Below the pieces are notes generated by a model. The model ran no database searches. It was not told the DNA's origin and was given only the letters and a program-made list of their open reading frames with translations. The translations under genes were made by a program, and so were the position numbers. A stretch of 64,000 bases of DNA from Dichomitus squalens LYAD-421 SS1 (taxonomy: Eukaryota; Basidiomycota; Agaricomycetes; Polyporales; Polyporaceae). The stretch lies in contig NW_006766883.1 in the NCBI RefSeq assembly GCF_000275845.1, forward strand, positions 2,129,843-2,193,842, written 5' to 3'. Positions 23,233 through 34,221 of the stretch are shown here, piece after piece (the stretch's first letter is position 1; each line of letters opens with the position of its first letter).

Positions 23233-23791
23233 TTAACGTGCTCCTCTATCACCGCGTTGAGGACTGGTAGGAGGCGCGAGTGCTGGAGCGGATGCCCCAT
23301 TAAGCTGAGCGGCTGGCTTCTCGAGATATTCTGCCAGCTTCCGCCCCTATAGGGCGAGACATACTCAAAATCTGTGATCTGTGATGTGTAGAGAACTAGG
23401 TACTAACCTTGACCTCAAGCTCTTCCCATGGTACGCTCGTCTCAGAGTTCAGCGTCAGGAGCAAGGGAGGATCATCGTCGTCGTCCTTCTTTTGCGCTTC
23501 TACTGGCAGCACTAGGAGATGTCCAAGCTATTCTCCCCACTCAGCAATGGTCCGATACAGTGAGTCATTGAGACACACCTGTGAATCGACCCTACCGACA
23601 CCCTGCTCTCGCGTCTCCTGCCATATCTCTGTGCTGAGGCCTACTATCACGCGCACGCGATCCTTCGGCCTATCAGGTATAGAAACGTAGGATACCAGTT
23701 CGCCTTCTGGTGTAAACAGGACAACAGTGTGCAGCTTCGGGAGGTCAAGAACGCGGGACAGAAGGGTGCGCAAGTTGGGCAAGTTGAGCAT
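23233..23791 (-). CDS. Roadblock/LC7 protein, LAMTOR2-like
   Basis: Exons 23791-23579, 23527-23408 and 23346-23233 give 148 residues. The start (MLNLPNLRTLLSRVLDLPKL) and the beta-strand pair HTVVLFTPEGELVSYVSIP match the roadblock fold. VRVIVGLSTEIWQE occupies the place of the long helix of LAMTOR2 (ASNIWAAYD in animals). LLLTLNSETSVPWEELEVK and the C-terminal LAEYLEKPAAQL parallel the end of LAMTOR2 (VQYLEEPL). LAMTOR2 is part of the Ragulator scaffold that anchors Rag GTPases and TORC1 on the vacuole or lysosome. The third exon uses the TAG acceptor at 23347-23349, which adds GRK before LAEYLEKP. Size and layout fit; the exact subunit identity is inferred from pattern, not alignment. Confidence 0.6.
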
Positions 23792-24031
23792 GCTGAGAGC
23801 GGACCGTTAAGCTAGTCTTCGGGTTGTAGACGCCCAGTAGCAGCAGCGTGGACCCCGGTCACCGAAATCAAGGGCAGTTGAGCCGGTGGATGTATTCGAA
23901 CGGAACGCAAGGATCTACAGCGAAACAACTAGCAATAAGATAGGAGCCAGGATGCACGAAACATATCATAGTCCCGTATGCACAAAGACGGGCACTCATT
24001 AATTCATAAATCACAGCTACTGACGAACTAC

Positions 24032-26853
24032 TCAACGCTTCTGAGCCTAATGAGTCTCAGTTAGGTCGAAATCCTCGCGATGTAAGGATGAGCACGTACT
24101 AGATAGGCCATCAATTGCTGATACCCAGGCTGATTCGTATTGACAGGGGGCACGCCAGGCATGGAACCGTGCGAGTGCGCTCCAATCATCGCCGAAGCAG
24201 GAGGCATACTGTACGGTGGCATCGGCGGTGCAGCGGATTGTGGTGGCTGGCCCTGCCCTCCCTGCTGTAACAAAGCAAGAATGTTAGCGGGCAGCCCTTG
24301 CATCTGAGGGGTAGCTCCTGGTGGAGGCGGAGGTGCTGGGGTCGAGGGCTGAGAAGACATAGAGTACGGATTTGAAGGAGGCGCGGAGGGGGTTGCAGTG
24401 GCGTATGAAGGGGCATGTGGGGGTGGCATCGGCGGCTGGTGGTTGTAGTATGCATTTGCAGCAGGCGCAGGGGGCATTGGTGGCATAGTCGGTGGGGGTG
24501 GTGGAGGAGCACTTGCGGAGGGCGCTGGAGGCGGCGGAGGGCCACCTCCGCCTCCCGGTTGCTTGAGTGCTGCGAGAAGCTGCTGAACCTTCTTGGCCTG
24601 CTCAAGACGCTCGCGCTCGTCTGCAGCCTGCTTAGGGAGGTCAGATACCATCCTGTGACCTCCTGTAGATGAAACTCACTTCTGCAGGGGCCGGCGCAGG
24701 CTGAGGTGGGGGTCGGTTGTATGCACCACCCGGAGGGGCACCATAACCCGGACCAGCAGGACCTCCATACCCGCCCTGGCTAGCTCTGTTGAAGTCGTCC
24801 AGACGCTGTTCACGCCCAAACTCGTCCTCAATCTGACGATTGTTTTGGTTATTACGATCGCGATATTCTCGGCGGTCCTCCCAGTCACTGTTGTTGTGGA
24901 AACCTCGTCCTCTCCCGCGACCGCCTCGACCGCCTCGACCTCCACGTCTTCCGCCGTGATGACCACCTTCATCCCAGTCTCGCTGTGGACGTTCAAGTCC
25001 GTCGCCTCCGTGCTCTCTGTAAGTCTTGGGTTAGTATCAATTCTGTTTCGCAAACATCATGTGACAGACCGAGACTCAGCGACACGGGGATCATCGCTGG
25101 GAGAAGCATAGACGATCTCCATTACTCCATCCTGAAGGCCCTGATGACGGAGACGGTCGTGGGCCTCCTCGCACGCCTAAAGCCCGCTGTCAGTAGGTAT
25201 GATTAACCTACGAATGCAAATTCACTGACCCGTGTATCATAAAACTCTACGTATCGTTGGCTAAGTTGCGTGGTCGGCGCACCGTTCTGAGCATGTGTGA
25301 TAGGCGACAGGAAAAGTAGTACGTACTCCGGACGTTCGCCGTAAGGCCTGACCGACTTAACGTCGCCAAATTGCTGGAATTTGCGGCGGACCTCATTATC
25401 GTCAATGGGTTGATTGGTGGGGGAGTTCCGGAGCGTGACTATCAGATTCCCTTGCAGCTCCTGCGGAGTCACATCGTTCAATATCGGGAATGGCCGATCA
25501 TCAAAATCGTGACTGACCTGGTCCTTTTGCCTGTCCGCGCCCCGTTGGTCATCGCGAGGTAACGAGTAGTGCACATCGATCTATCGGAATTGAGCATCCT
25601 TCGAAATGTTTTGTATCAGATGACGCACAGGACGGCCACTGATCTCAGACCCTTGTAGCCTATCCCTTGCTCTTTCCGCGGCACGGAGATCGTACTGGAA
25701 CCCGAATCATGATCAGATTTATATGCTGCGCCACCCTGCGATGAAAGCACTCACGTATGTGACGAAGACCATCCCACGATTGGCGATAAGGTCGAAGAAT
25801 GTTTTGATCTCGCCATGTTCCTCGAAAAGCTGTCTTACGTCTTCACTGCTCGTCTCATACTGGAAATACATCGGAGCTCAAGTCAGTACGGCAATTGGGC
25901 CGGGTACGTTCCCCACTTATGAGGTTTGAACTCGCCTTGATGTTACGTATGAAAAGAGTACGACAGGGTCGCTCTCGCTGAATGCGTTCCTCAATGATAG
26001 AGTCATGCACCTTGTCGTCTCGTTCGCGGCGTTGAGGGCGTTTCTGCTGGAAGCGATTGTTATAACCTCCCCTGCCCCCCTGATTGTAGTTTTGTCCAGA
26101 GCCATCTACCGAACCGATGAATCAACGTGAGAACGATGTGTGATTGAGATTGTAGTCATCAACATGGAGAACGGCGGCGAAAGCATGTTAAGAAGACGCC
26201 GTTCTCGAACACGACTTCTCAATTCAAGCAAAACTGGAGCTGTTCCTGCCATGGGGCTCAAATGGCTAATTGGGGACCCAGAGAACCTTGAAACTTATAC
26301 GCTTCGGAATCCAGATGTCCTTGGCTGCGCACTCGCCACCAACTCTCACCAAGACGGGCCCATAAACACGATCACAGTAATGAACAGCCTCAAGACTGAC
26401 TTCCACGACGCCTCGCGATCACTAAGGCCCTTTGTTTCGATCTCAAAAAGCTCAAATGTGATTCTCAAGCGTACCTTCGTAACCGTAGCCCTGATCGTAA
26501 CCACCAGAGGCATCTGATTGGTACTGTCCTGGACCTGGCGCAGTGTACGTGTTGCCGTTCTGGTAGTACTGCCCTTGAGGTGGGCCGGAATCGTAGTAAT
26601 TGTAACCTCCCACGTCGCCTTGCGGAGGACCTTGATCATATGGGGCTGCATTGCCATAGCCGCCGTAATGGCCGCCGCCTTGTTGGCCACCCCCACCTCC
26701 ACGGCCACGACCACGACCGAATCCTCTTCCTCTAGGAGCACCGCCCCTATCAAAGTGGTGGGATCTGTCAGGCCCGGGCCCATAGTTTCCGGAAGGGCCG
26801 CCTCCTCTACGTGGCCCATCATAGGGCCCGCCATACGGATGGTGTCGGTTCAT
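24032..26853 (-). CDS. Mei2-like RNA-binding protein with two RRMs
   Basis: The ATG at 26853 opens an RGG/Gly/Tyr-rich N-terminus (GRGFGRGRGRGGGGGQQGG). After a 370-nt intron comes RRM1: RPCRTLFIRNIK, GEIKTFFDLIANRGMVFVTY, YDLRAAERARDRLQG, PIDVHYSLPRDD. RRM2 follows: QGNLIVTLRNSPT, VRRKFQQFGDVKSVRPYGE, RYVEFYDTR. This order, with the HYS.P phrase between the RRMs, is that of Mei2-like proteins, which in fission yeast and plants drive meiosis and differentiation through RNA binding. A Pro/Gln-rich tail with an EAADERERLEQAKKVQQLL helix precedes AQKR at the stop (24034-24032). The canonical third C-terminal RRM of Mei2 was not seen. One intron uses a GC donor (after FIRNIK). About nine exons are needed. 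A related fungal RRM family is the main alternative. Confidence 0.75.
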
Positions 26854-27255
26854 GTCTCAACGTTCTTCGAATGCGTATAGGACTCTTCCAACTCTCGCGA
26901 TGCGTTGCAAACCGAGGCGCGCTTAGTGACGTGTCGAGTTGGTGAGGCAGATGGCTTAGTAGATTCACGGAGGAGAAACGTTGCGGCGCGTTCGAGTTCA
27001 GAGTGCGTCGGAAGCAAACGAGATGCAACTCAGGTGTCCAGGAGTAGGAGAAACGAAACGACGATTGAGCTGGAGGTGGTGGTCGGGGAGTACAAGAGAA
27101 GAATCAATTTTTCAGGGCATTGTGGATACCAGCCCGTGGGAAAACCAGCCCAGTTGGGCGAGCGCCTGGAGGCACCCTGCAACGCCGGCGTCGGGGTACC
27201 TGCTGCGCGATAGCACTCTCCCCTTCTCCCGCCACATCCCCGCTCTCCCGACGTC
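26854..27255. promoter_or_regulatory. 402-bp shared promoter between Mei2-like and Rab5 genes
   Basis: The two start codons face away from each other across this interval, so both promoters must lie here. A GTGACGTG element (CRE/bZIP-like) occurs near 26926-26933. No TATA box is obvious. Bidirectional function is inferred from layout. Confidence 0.5.
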
Positions 27256-28259
27256 ATGTCCAAACAATTCCAGTTTAAACTTGTTCTTCTGGGTGCGTCT
27301 CCTGGCGTGGCTCATGCTTGTCGGTACTAATATATACTTTTCTCAGGCGAATCCGCGGTGGGGAAGTCCAGGTAGACATTGCCGCTTTCGCCCGTCTTCA
27401 ATGCATGTGCTGAGTGGCTTACTCTCCCAGTCTGGTATTGCGTTTCGTGAAGGACCAGTTTGATGATTACCGAGAGAGTACTATTGGAGGTATGTGATTT
27501 GCATCTCGCCAGGTTTGCGGTCCCTGAACTACGTCAAGCCGCCTTCCTGACACAGACTGTGACACTCGAGGACCAGACGACCGTCAAGTTCGAGATATGG
27601 TGAGTACGCCGATTGTCAGGCCCCAATCCATGGTTATACATAGCTATGCAGGGATACGGCAGGACAGGAACGCTACAAGGTATGTTCCCCGCTTCGTTCC
27701 GTAGATGCCATGCTGACTGGGCCCGCCAGTCCCTTGTATGTGAAGTTTCTCGTCGGCATACACTTCAGTTCTCACAGCAGGCACACGCAAGGCTCCCATG
27801 TACTACCGCAACGCCAACTGCGCTGTCGTAGTGTATGATATCACGCAGTCCACGTCATTAGAGAAGGCCAAGTCCTGGATCCGGGAACTCCAGCGGCAGG
27901 CCGATCCTAACATTGTCATCGCTCTCTGCGGCAACAAGCTCGACCTTTCGGCCCGACGCCAAGTGTCTCAGGAAGAGGCCAAGAAGTACGCCGAAGAGGA
28001 GGGCCTCATGTGGGGCGAGACGAGTGCTAAGACTGGCGAGGGCGTATCAGACATTTTCACCTCTATCGGTGCGTTCCATTCACATACCCATTTGTACTCG
28101 TCTAACAATCAACGACACGCAGCCAAGAAGCTCCCGCTTACTGCACCACCTTCCGCACGGGGAGGCACACGCCCCGGTGTACCGGGCGGCAGAACAGGGG
28201 TCGATTTGAACAAGCAGGCGAACGCTGGCCAGGGCCAAGGCGACCAGTGCAATTGCTGA
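27256..28259 (+). CDS. ypt5: Rab5-type endosomal small GTPase
   Basis: Eight exons (27256-27292, 27347-27371, 27431-27489, 27539-27599, 27652-27679, 27730-27735, 27792-28068, 28123-28259) give exactly 209 residues, the usual Rab5 size. All nucleotide-binding motifs are present: GESAVGKSS (P-loop), ESTIGAAF (switch I, with the Rab5-type AAF), [20 protein letters not shown] (switch II), GNKLDL and TSAK. The C-terminus CNC is a geranylgeranylation site. Rab5 directs early endosome fusion and endocytic traffic. Gene structure is remarkable: exon six is only 6 nt (Ser-Leu of switch II), and two introns end in AAG rather than CAG/TAG (before 27539 and 27792). The protein match leaves no doubt about these joins, though the AAG acceptors deserve a cDNA check. 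The gene is divergent from the Mei2-like gene and convergent with the RasGEF. Confidence 0.93.
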
Positions 28260-28758
28260 ACATATTGTCGTCTGTCATCACTACCGTTTCCGTCGCCTAG
28301 TGTTCATCTGTACATTGGCTCCCTCCTGGATTCTCGGTCCCATATGGTCTGTTTCTACTTCGCTCCCGCTCTTCATTGTAGTCTACCTGCCATTAGCTCG
28401 CTTTTATATATGGACTTGCCCATGCGGATCCTTGGACATGAACGCTCAAAACACTCGATTATCAAACTGAAGAATGACAGGCGAGAGACCGACGACCATT
28501 ACAAGATGTAGTACCGAAGGACCGTGGGATCCGCTGTCCGCAGGAATTACGTGAGTAAAGCATACAAGGATTAACCAACGATAACAAGTGGAAGCCTGTA
28601 ATGAATGAGGAGTTGTACAATGAGTGACGCAGGGCACCAGCCCGTTAGCAGCAGTAGCATATACGACGAAGCAATAACGATAACGGCAAAAAGCGAATAC
28701 CAATAAATAGATCCCAAGAACGAACGACGAAACCCTACCCAGCACGCATCGAGCGTGC
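28260..28758. other. Convergent intergenic gap, 499 bp
   Basis: This is the shared 3' flank of Rab5 and RasGEF. It becomes AT-richer than its neighbours, as expected for untranslated ends. No gene is supported. Confidence 0.5.
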
Positions 28759-31541
28759 TCAAAACCCTGCAAGCTCGAGCCCCTTGCGGATGTCCGCGTG
28801 TTGCATTTCAGCCTGCTGAATCTCCTGGCTCTTCACCCAGAACGAGCTCTGATCCTTCTCCCCGGCGAGCGTCGCGTTCGCGTCGATGAACATCATCGTC
28901 GCCGCGTCCTCCGCGAACGCGTACGGCTTGTGCTGATGGCGGAGCATCGCGTCGATCGCCTCCCACCACTTCTCGCGCTTCGCGAAGTGGATGAGCGACG
29001 CCGTCGTCCCCAGCGGCGACGACGCGGGCGAGACGAGGACGGTGTCCTGGTACTGCTCGTTCGCGAGCTGCATGTCCGTGAGGTACATGCCGATATAAGG
29101 GATGCAGGGACCCTCGACGGACCGCTGGAAGAGGCGGTACGCGGAGAAGTTGCCCGCCGCCTCGTGGTACTTGGCGAGCTGCTCGAGCTGCGCCCGCTTG
29201 TTGACGTGCGCCCAGGTGAGATGCAGGCGGTTCACGACTGGGCTTGACAGCGCGGTCACGATGGCGTGCATAGACGCGTAGTTGTGGAGAGATTTGCATT
29301 TCTGTTACATGAGACGGAGACGGAGATAGTTAGCACGATTTTGAGAGACGCGCCGGGTGGCTGTATCATGCTCACCTCCGCCACCTTGATCCACAAGTCG
29401 ATCGTCTCCGCCCGCTTGCCCAGTCCCTCCATATTCAGGATGCTCATCTTGACCCAGGAGCCGAGCTTGTCGTGGAACGCATTGAAGGCCACGAGGTTCT
29501 TCACGCCGTTCCCGGTCTGCGACTTTACCCAGCTCATGCACTCTTGCGGCCGGACTTTTGAGTACTGCCGCTGCTCATACATGCACAGGTGCTCCGCGAA
29601 GAAGAGCGGGTCCATGCGCAACAGCTCTCCCTTGGCATCCTTTCCTTTCTTAGACCGCTTGGCGGCAGCTGAAACAGGCGTCGGAGGAATGACAGATATC
29701 TGGCAGGACGTGAGACACTACGCGTATATGCGACATAAGTCGACACTCACATATCGTTCAAGCGACTTGAGAACGTCGCGCGCGATGGCAGCAAGTGGAG
29801 GAGGGGACGTGATGGAGGAAACGAAATCGACGACACGGCGGGCGAGGTGGGGGTCGTCGACAAGCAGTCCAAACTGCTCGCTCCAGACTTGGAGGACGGT
29901 CAGGACACGGCGACGCGTAGGCTTCAGCTTCTTCTCCTTCCACTGCTCAAGCTCCTTGAAAGTGAGTGTACTGGGATGAGTGACGCTGAACTGCGCGATT
30001 AGGAGGTCGAGGACCTCCTCGGCGCTAGCGAAGGACTTGTAGGTCGTCAAAAAGGCTTGGCGATACCTCGTCTCTTGGATTGGTTCTAACCAGAAGTTGA
30101 GGTTTTCGATGCGGAAGATATAGAGGATAGATTGCTTACTGGGGAAATCTACGGTCAACCGCTCCACCAGTGCCCGCAGCGTTCCCGCCGATACACTTCC
30201 GTCAGATAGGATCTGGATCTCGTGCTCGCCACTGTACATTGGCCGCAAGTACCAGATACCCTCGGAGAGTTTGGCATCATGGAAAGCCTGGGCCTCGTCG
30301 TCGCCGGTGATCTGGCGAATCTTATCTGTACGGGGGACGGGCATCTTGTTCGTGCGCGTGAAAGCATCGAAGCTCTCGGCAACGACGGGACTCGCGATAA
30401 GATGGTCAAGCTCCTCGACATTCTGCGCTTCGAAAAGAGTCGTCAGACGGGTCAACGACGACTGGTCGTCGATCAACAGAGGCCTGCGGCGCAGATGTCG
30501 CATGGCCACAGGTTTCGCGGACTCAGAGCGGGTACGCTGATGTTCGGATGATGGCGTCTCTACATTGGGGAGGGACATGCTGCGCCTGCGTGATGGAGTC
30601 CTAGGAGTGTTAGGGAGCGACTTATCTCCTGGCGCCGCGGGCGGAACAGTGAGGACTTGGTCTGTTGCAGATGTGGGTCCCTCCATGGCTGAGGGGGACT
30701 GGACCTGCATAGGGAATGAGGGGAGCACGGGAGACAAGAGGGGCGGCGGACGTGAACGAGAACCCTTGCGCGACAGAAGAGCCTCTGTCGGAGAGAGCTC
30801 TGACTCTACATCGAGGAAATTGGCATCGATCCCTTCATGGGGTGGAACAAGAGGGCTGAATATGTTAGCCACGCCAGGAGGGCTAGGTTCCGCTCCTAGC
30901 TGCATGATAGGAACCTAGCATACGGTTGGTTTCATCGGTCGTCATAGAATAATTAGACGTACCTTGTCCCCATTGACCAATGGCATCCAGTCATACCCGC
31001 GGTGTTCTGCTTCAGTACCGACCACGAAGGGGTCCGTGAGCGGCTCTGGGGACCCATAGAGTCTGTCAGCATCGTCGTGATAGACGGCGACATTGTTTCC
31101 AGCCTTCTTCAGCTTTTCAGCATAGGCGTCAGAGATAGGGCGGACAAATGCGCTTGGGATCCAGCCGACTCTGTTGTCGTCTAAACGGATGGCAGCCCAC
31201 CAGCCCTGGAAGACATCAGCCCACGTCCAGCCATGCATATTCATCTAGTATAGGCGCCTCACCGTATCCTCTCTCTTGACGACGTCCAATATGTCATTTC
31301 TTCGGAAGGACAGCTGGTCGCTGTCTTCCGCGTCGTAGTCAAACAAGCATAATACGTAGAAGAGCTCCGTGGAAGACGTCGGAGTTGCGGTGTCAGGAGC
31401 CGCCAGACTTGCTTCCAGGTCAGCAGATGCAGAAGAAGTAGGTGTTGGGAGGGATTTCTCTGCGGCAGATGGATTTGGGTCTATCCAGAGTTGAGGACGA
31501 TGACCTCCACGCCTCGACGGCTTGTGGTGCAAGACGGCCAT
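28759..31541 (-). CDS. cdc25: Cdc25-family Ras guanine nucleotide exchange factor with SH3 domain
   Basis: Five exons give about 850 residues. Exon 1 (31541-31263) starts MAVLHHKPSRRGGHRPQLW and enters an SH3 domain (FYVLCLFDYDAEDSDQLSF, KREDT). This continues across the intron as GWWAAIRLDDNRVGWIPSAFV. A Ser/Pro-rich linker follows. The RasGEF N-terminal module (LRALVERLTVDFPSKQSILY, FLTTYKSFASAEEVLDLLI) comes next, then the catalytic RasGEF domain (DPLFFAEHLCMYEQRQYSKV, NLVAFNAFHDKLGSWVKMSI, IDLWIKVAE, GPCIPYIGMYLTDMQ). SH3 plus RasGEF_N plus RasGEF is the Cdc25/Ste6 layout that activates Ras in cAMP or mating signalling. The protein ends with KGLELAGF, so there is no long tail after the catalytic domain. 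The N-terminus is shorter than in yeast Cdc25; an upstream exon is possible. Confidence 0.9.
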
Positions 31542-32930
31542 GCGGGAAGATGCAGCTGTCACCGCATATAACGAGGCGTTGGCGGCCTTCCAATGCGGAA
31601 GGATGTGAAGGGCAAGGAAGATGTCCCTAGGCAACGAGCGGAACAGAGGCTCTATACGTTCAAGGCACACTGCGCATACCCCACGGCCCGTATCTACATC
31701 GCGCTCAGCCCCGGGCGTTGCCCTCCCCGGGGTAACCCGATGCACACGGGCTCGAGCTCGACGTTCATTGACAGCGACCATCACCATCGTGATTGCACAC
31801 AAGTGCCATCTCCTGCCCAGCAACCCAATACAGCATTCGCTCAGAGCTGCGGACCGGTGCCATGTCCTCCATGCTCGCTGTAGGCTCTCTGGCAGAAACA
31901 CTGTTGCAGGGCTACTCGGCTGTCTACGCGGCGTACAGTAGCATTTGACCCCACTAAGTAAGCGACAGCGGACAGGCACGAGGCGAGCTCAGATTAGCCG
32001 ACCGCCCAAATTGACGAGGACCTATCTTGGGATCCAGGGCCTTCCCGGGCCCGCCGGTCCAACGTGCGAACAAGCTTCTATCAATGTGATGCATCTAAGC
32101 GAGGGCCCAGATATGACGTGCTGTATTTGAGACCAGCCTCCGGAGATAATCGACCACGATGGTCAGTTCGCCGGTGCAGCTGCAACAGACTACCAGAATT
32201 TCGAGCAATGTCTATACGCCTGGTCATCTCCTGATTCTGGTGCATCGTTTCGACTAGTCAAGGGTTAGAGAGTTTGCTGAGGATGGCGGGCCCGGTGCAG
32301 TGTACATGCCGTACTCGTGGGACTGGCTAGTAGTAGCCAGCACGCCCGTCTCGGTCGGTGAGGCGATGGTAACGGTCAATCACTCACTCGCCGTGCGTGA
32401 AGACTTGCTGGGGTCTCGGGTGCTGTTACTTACTCGCATAGAAACGTGTTCCAGACAAGTGCAATCGACCCTCCTGCGGAATTCTCATGCCGTTGCTGAC
32501 CATTTCAGAGGCTGTGTTCAACGTGTACCACAGGGGTTCACGGACAGCAACGTCCTCCTGGAAGGTGTCCCATACTTGTAGCTCAACTAACGCAGGAATG
32601 CAAAGCTGGACAGACATGAGTGATTGTTACCAGCACGTTCGTGGTCGATCGCTTGAGAAATGGTTGACGCAGGTTGCGATGCCGAGAGAGCCAGAGGCTG
32701 TCAAGAGATACTTCATTTCGCAGCTTCAGCTCCGGCATACTTCCAAAGGTTGCCAAGTGATCGTGTATTGTAACAGAGGGTGCAACGTTAACGTCCAAAG
32801 CAGCTGGGAAGGGAGTGGACGCGGGAGCAATACAGCGGGCCGCAAGGCCGCGATCAGATCTGTCCTTGGATGCGGGCGCCCATCCCCCGCCCTACCCGTA
32901 CTCGGCCACAGATTCCTTCAAGCTTTCGAG
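31542..32930. other. Divergent intergenic region, 1.4 kb, no supported gene
   Basis: This lies between the divergent RasGEF and IST1 starts and must hold both promoters. Frames such as 31621-31941 plus are antisense shadows or chance. I see no recognisable protein. Confidence 0.5.
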
Positions 32931-34221
32931 ATGGTCCCTTGGAATTCAGCCAAAGCAAAGGTGGGATTAGCACTTACTTAGCATTCCTTGCTGGTACTGA
33001 ACTGCCCTGCTCCAGGTTCAACTTCGGTATCCCCGTTCGCCGTTCGGCTCTAGGCTCATTCTTATCCTCCCACTCCCAGGTTAGGCGTCCAGAGGCTTCG
33101 CACCCTCCAGGAGAAGAAGAATGCGCAGGCCAAGGCTGCACGACGTGACATCGCCTTTTTGCTGGAGAAGGGGAGGATTGAGACCGCCCGAATAAAGACT
33201 GAGAACAGTGCGTGCATCCTATATTCCCGCCGTCTGGAACAACACCGCGAACACGCCGCAGTCATCAACGAGGACATCTACGTCGAGCTACTCGAGCTGT
33301 TAGAGCTCTACTGCGAGCTTCTCATCGCACGTTTCGGCCTTTTGGACCAGAAGTGAGTGAGTATCCCACATCTCCGCGTCCCCGTTTACACAGCCCTCCT
33401 TCTGCGCTCCCTCGCAGCGCGCGCGAGCCGGATCCCGGAGTTAGCGAGGGCGTCTGTGCAATTATCTACGCTGCTCCGCGGACGGAAGTGAAGGGTAAGC
33501 TGACGTTCGCGCATGGCACGGATTGCCATACTAAGCAATGATCGCAGAGCTGCACGTCCTCCGGGACATCCTCATGCACAAATACGGGCGTGAGTTTGCC
33601 GTAGCAGTCATGGAGAACCGGGACGGCTGCGTTAGCGAGCGGGTATGCGAAACCTTCTACGCCCGTGCAACCTACGCTGACGTGCCACGAGGTCACCCGG
33701 AAAGTGGAGGTTGCGACTCCTCCCTCCACCCTCGTCGATGCGTATCTTGCGGAGATCGCAAAGGGGTACGGCGTACCGTGGTCCCCCCCTAAACCGGCCG
33801 ACGCCGCGGACGATGTCAATGATGACGGTGCAGAAGGAGGCGTAAAAGTTTGTCTTCCAAGTATGCGTTCATACGTCATGTACACGTCTGACGGCATCCT
33901 GTACCTCTCGGGACGCGCGCTCTACCTCAGGCGGCAGCAGGTGGGAAGGAGAAGGTCGCGGCCGAGGTTCCCGCGTCGCCTCGCCTGCTTAACGCAGCAG
34001 CGATATCGGCGGAAGCAAGGAGCGCGGGAGTGCGGACGCCCAAGCTTCCGGAAATTCCGGCGGACGAAGACGCGCCACCTTATAGCGAAGAGAACGCACA
34101 GAAGGAGCAGAGGGAGGGCACTCTGAAGGCCTCGCCCGTGGATCCCCCGAAGAAGAAGGACGCGGAAGAAGACGAGTTTGAGGCTCTCGCTAAACGATTT
34201 GAGGCGCTCAAGAACAGGTAG
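32931..34221 (+). CDS. IST1: IST1-family regulator of ESCRT-III/Vps4
   Basis: Eight exons (32931-32960, 33016-33026, 33080-33207, 33262-33352, 33418-33494, 33548-33642, 33692-33847, 33931-34221) give 292 residues, and all phases close. The N-terminal helical core is typical: MVPWNSAKAKVQLRLGVQRL, RRDIAFLLEKGRIETARIK, NEDIYVELLELLELYCELLI. YGREFAVAVMENRDGCVSERV follows. The C-terminus EFEALAKRFEALKNR is a MIT-interacting motif that docks on Vps4. IST1 regulates Vps4 disassembly of ESCRT-III in endosomal sorting and cytokinesis. Exon 2 is an 11-nt micro-exon (33016-33026) coding VQL and part of the next Arg. Without it the conserved KVQL.L.VQRL motif is lost. Between core and tail lies a disordered Pro/Lys/Glu region. 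Confidence 0.92.

Noticed and set aside
24845..25111. Plus-strand frame rich in Thr/Ser/Val that resembles a membrane protein
   Set aside because: It is antisense to the RGG-rich exon of the Mei2-like gene and has no splice-supported extension.
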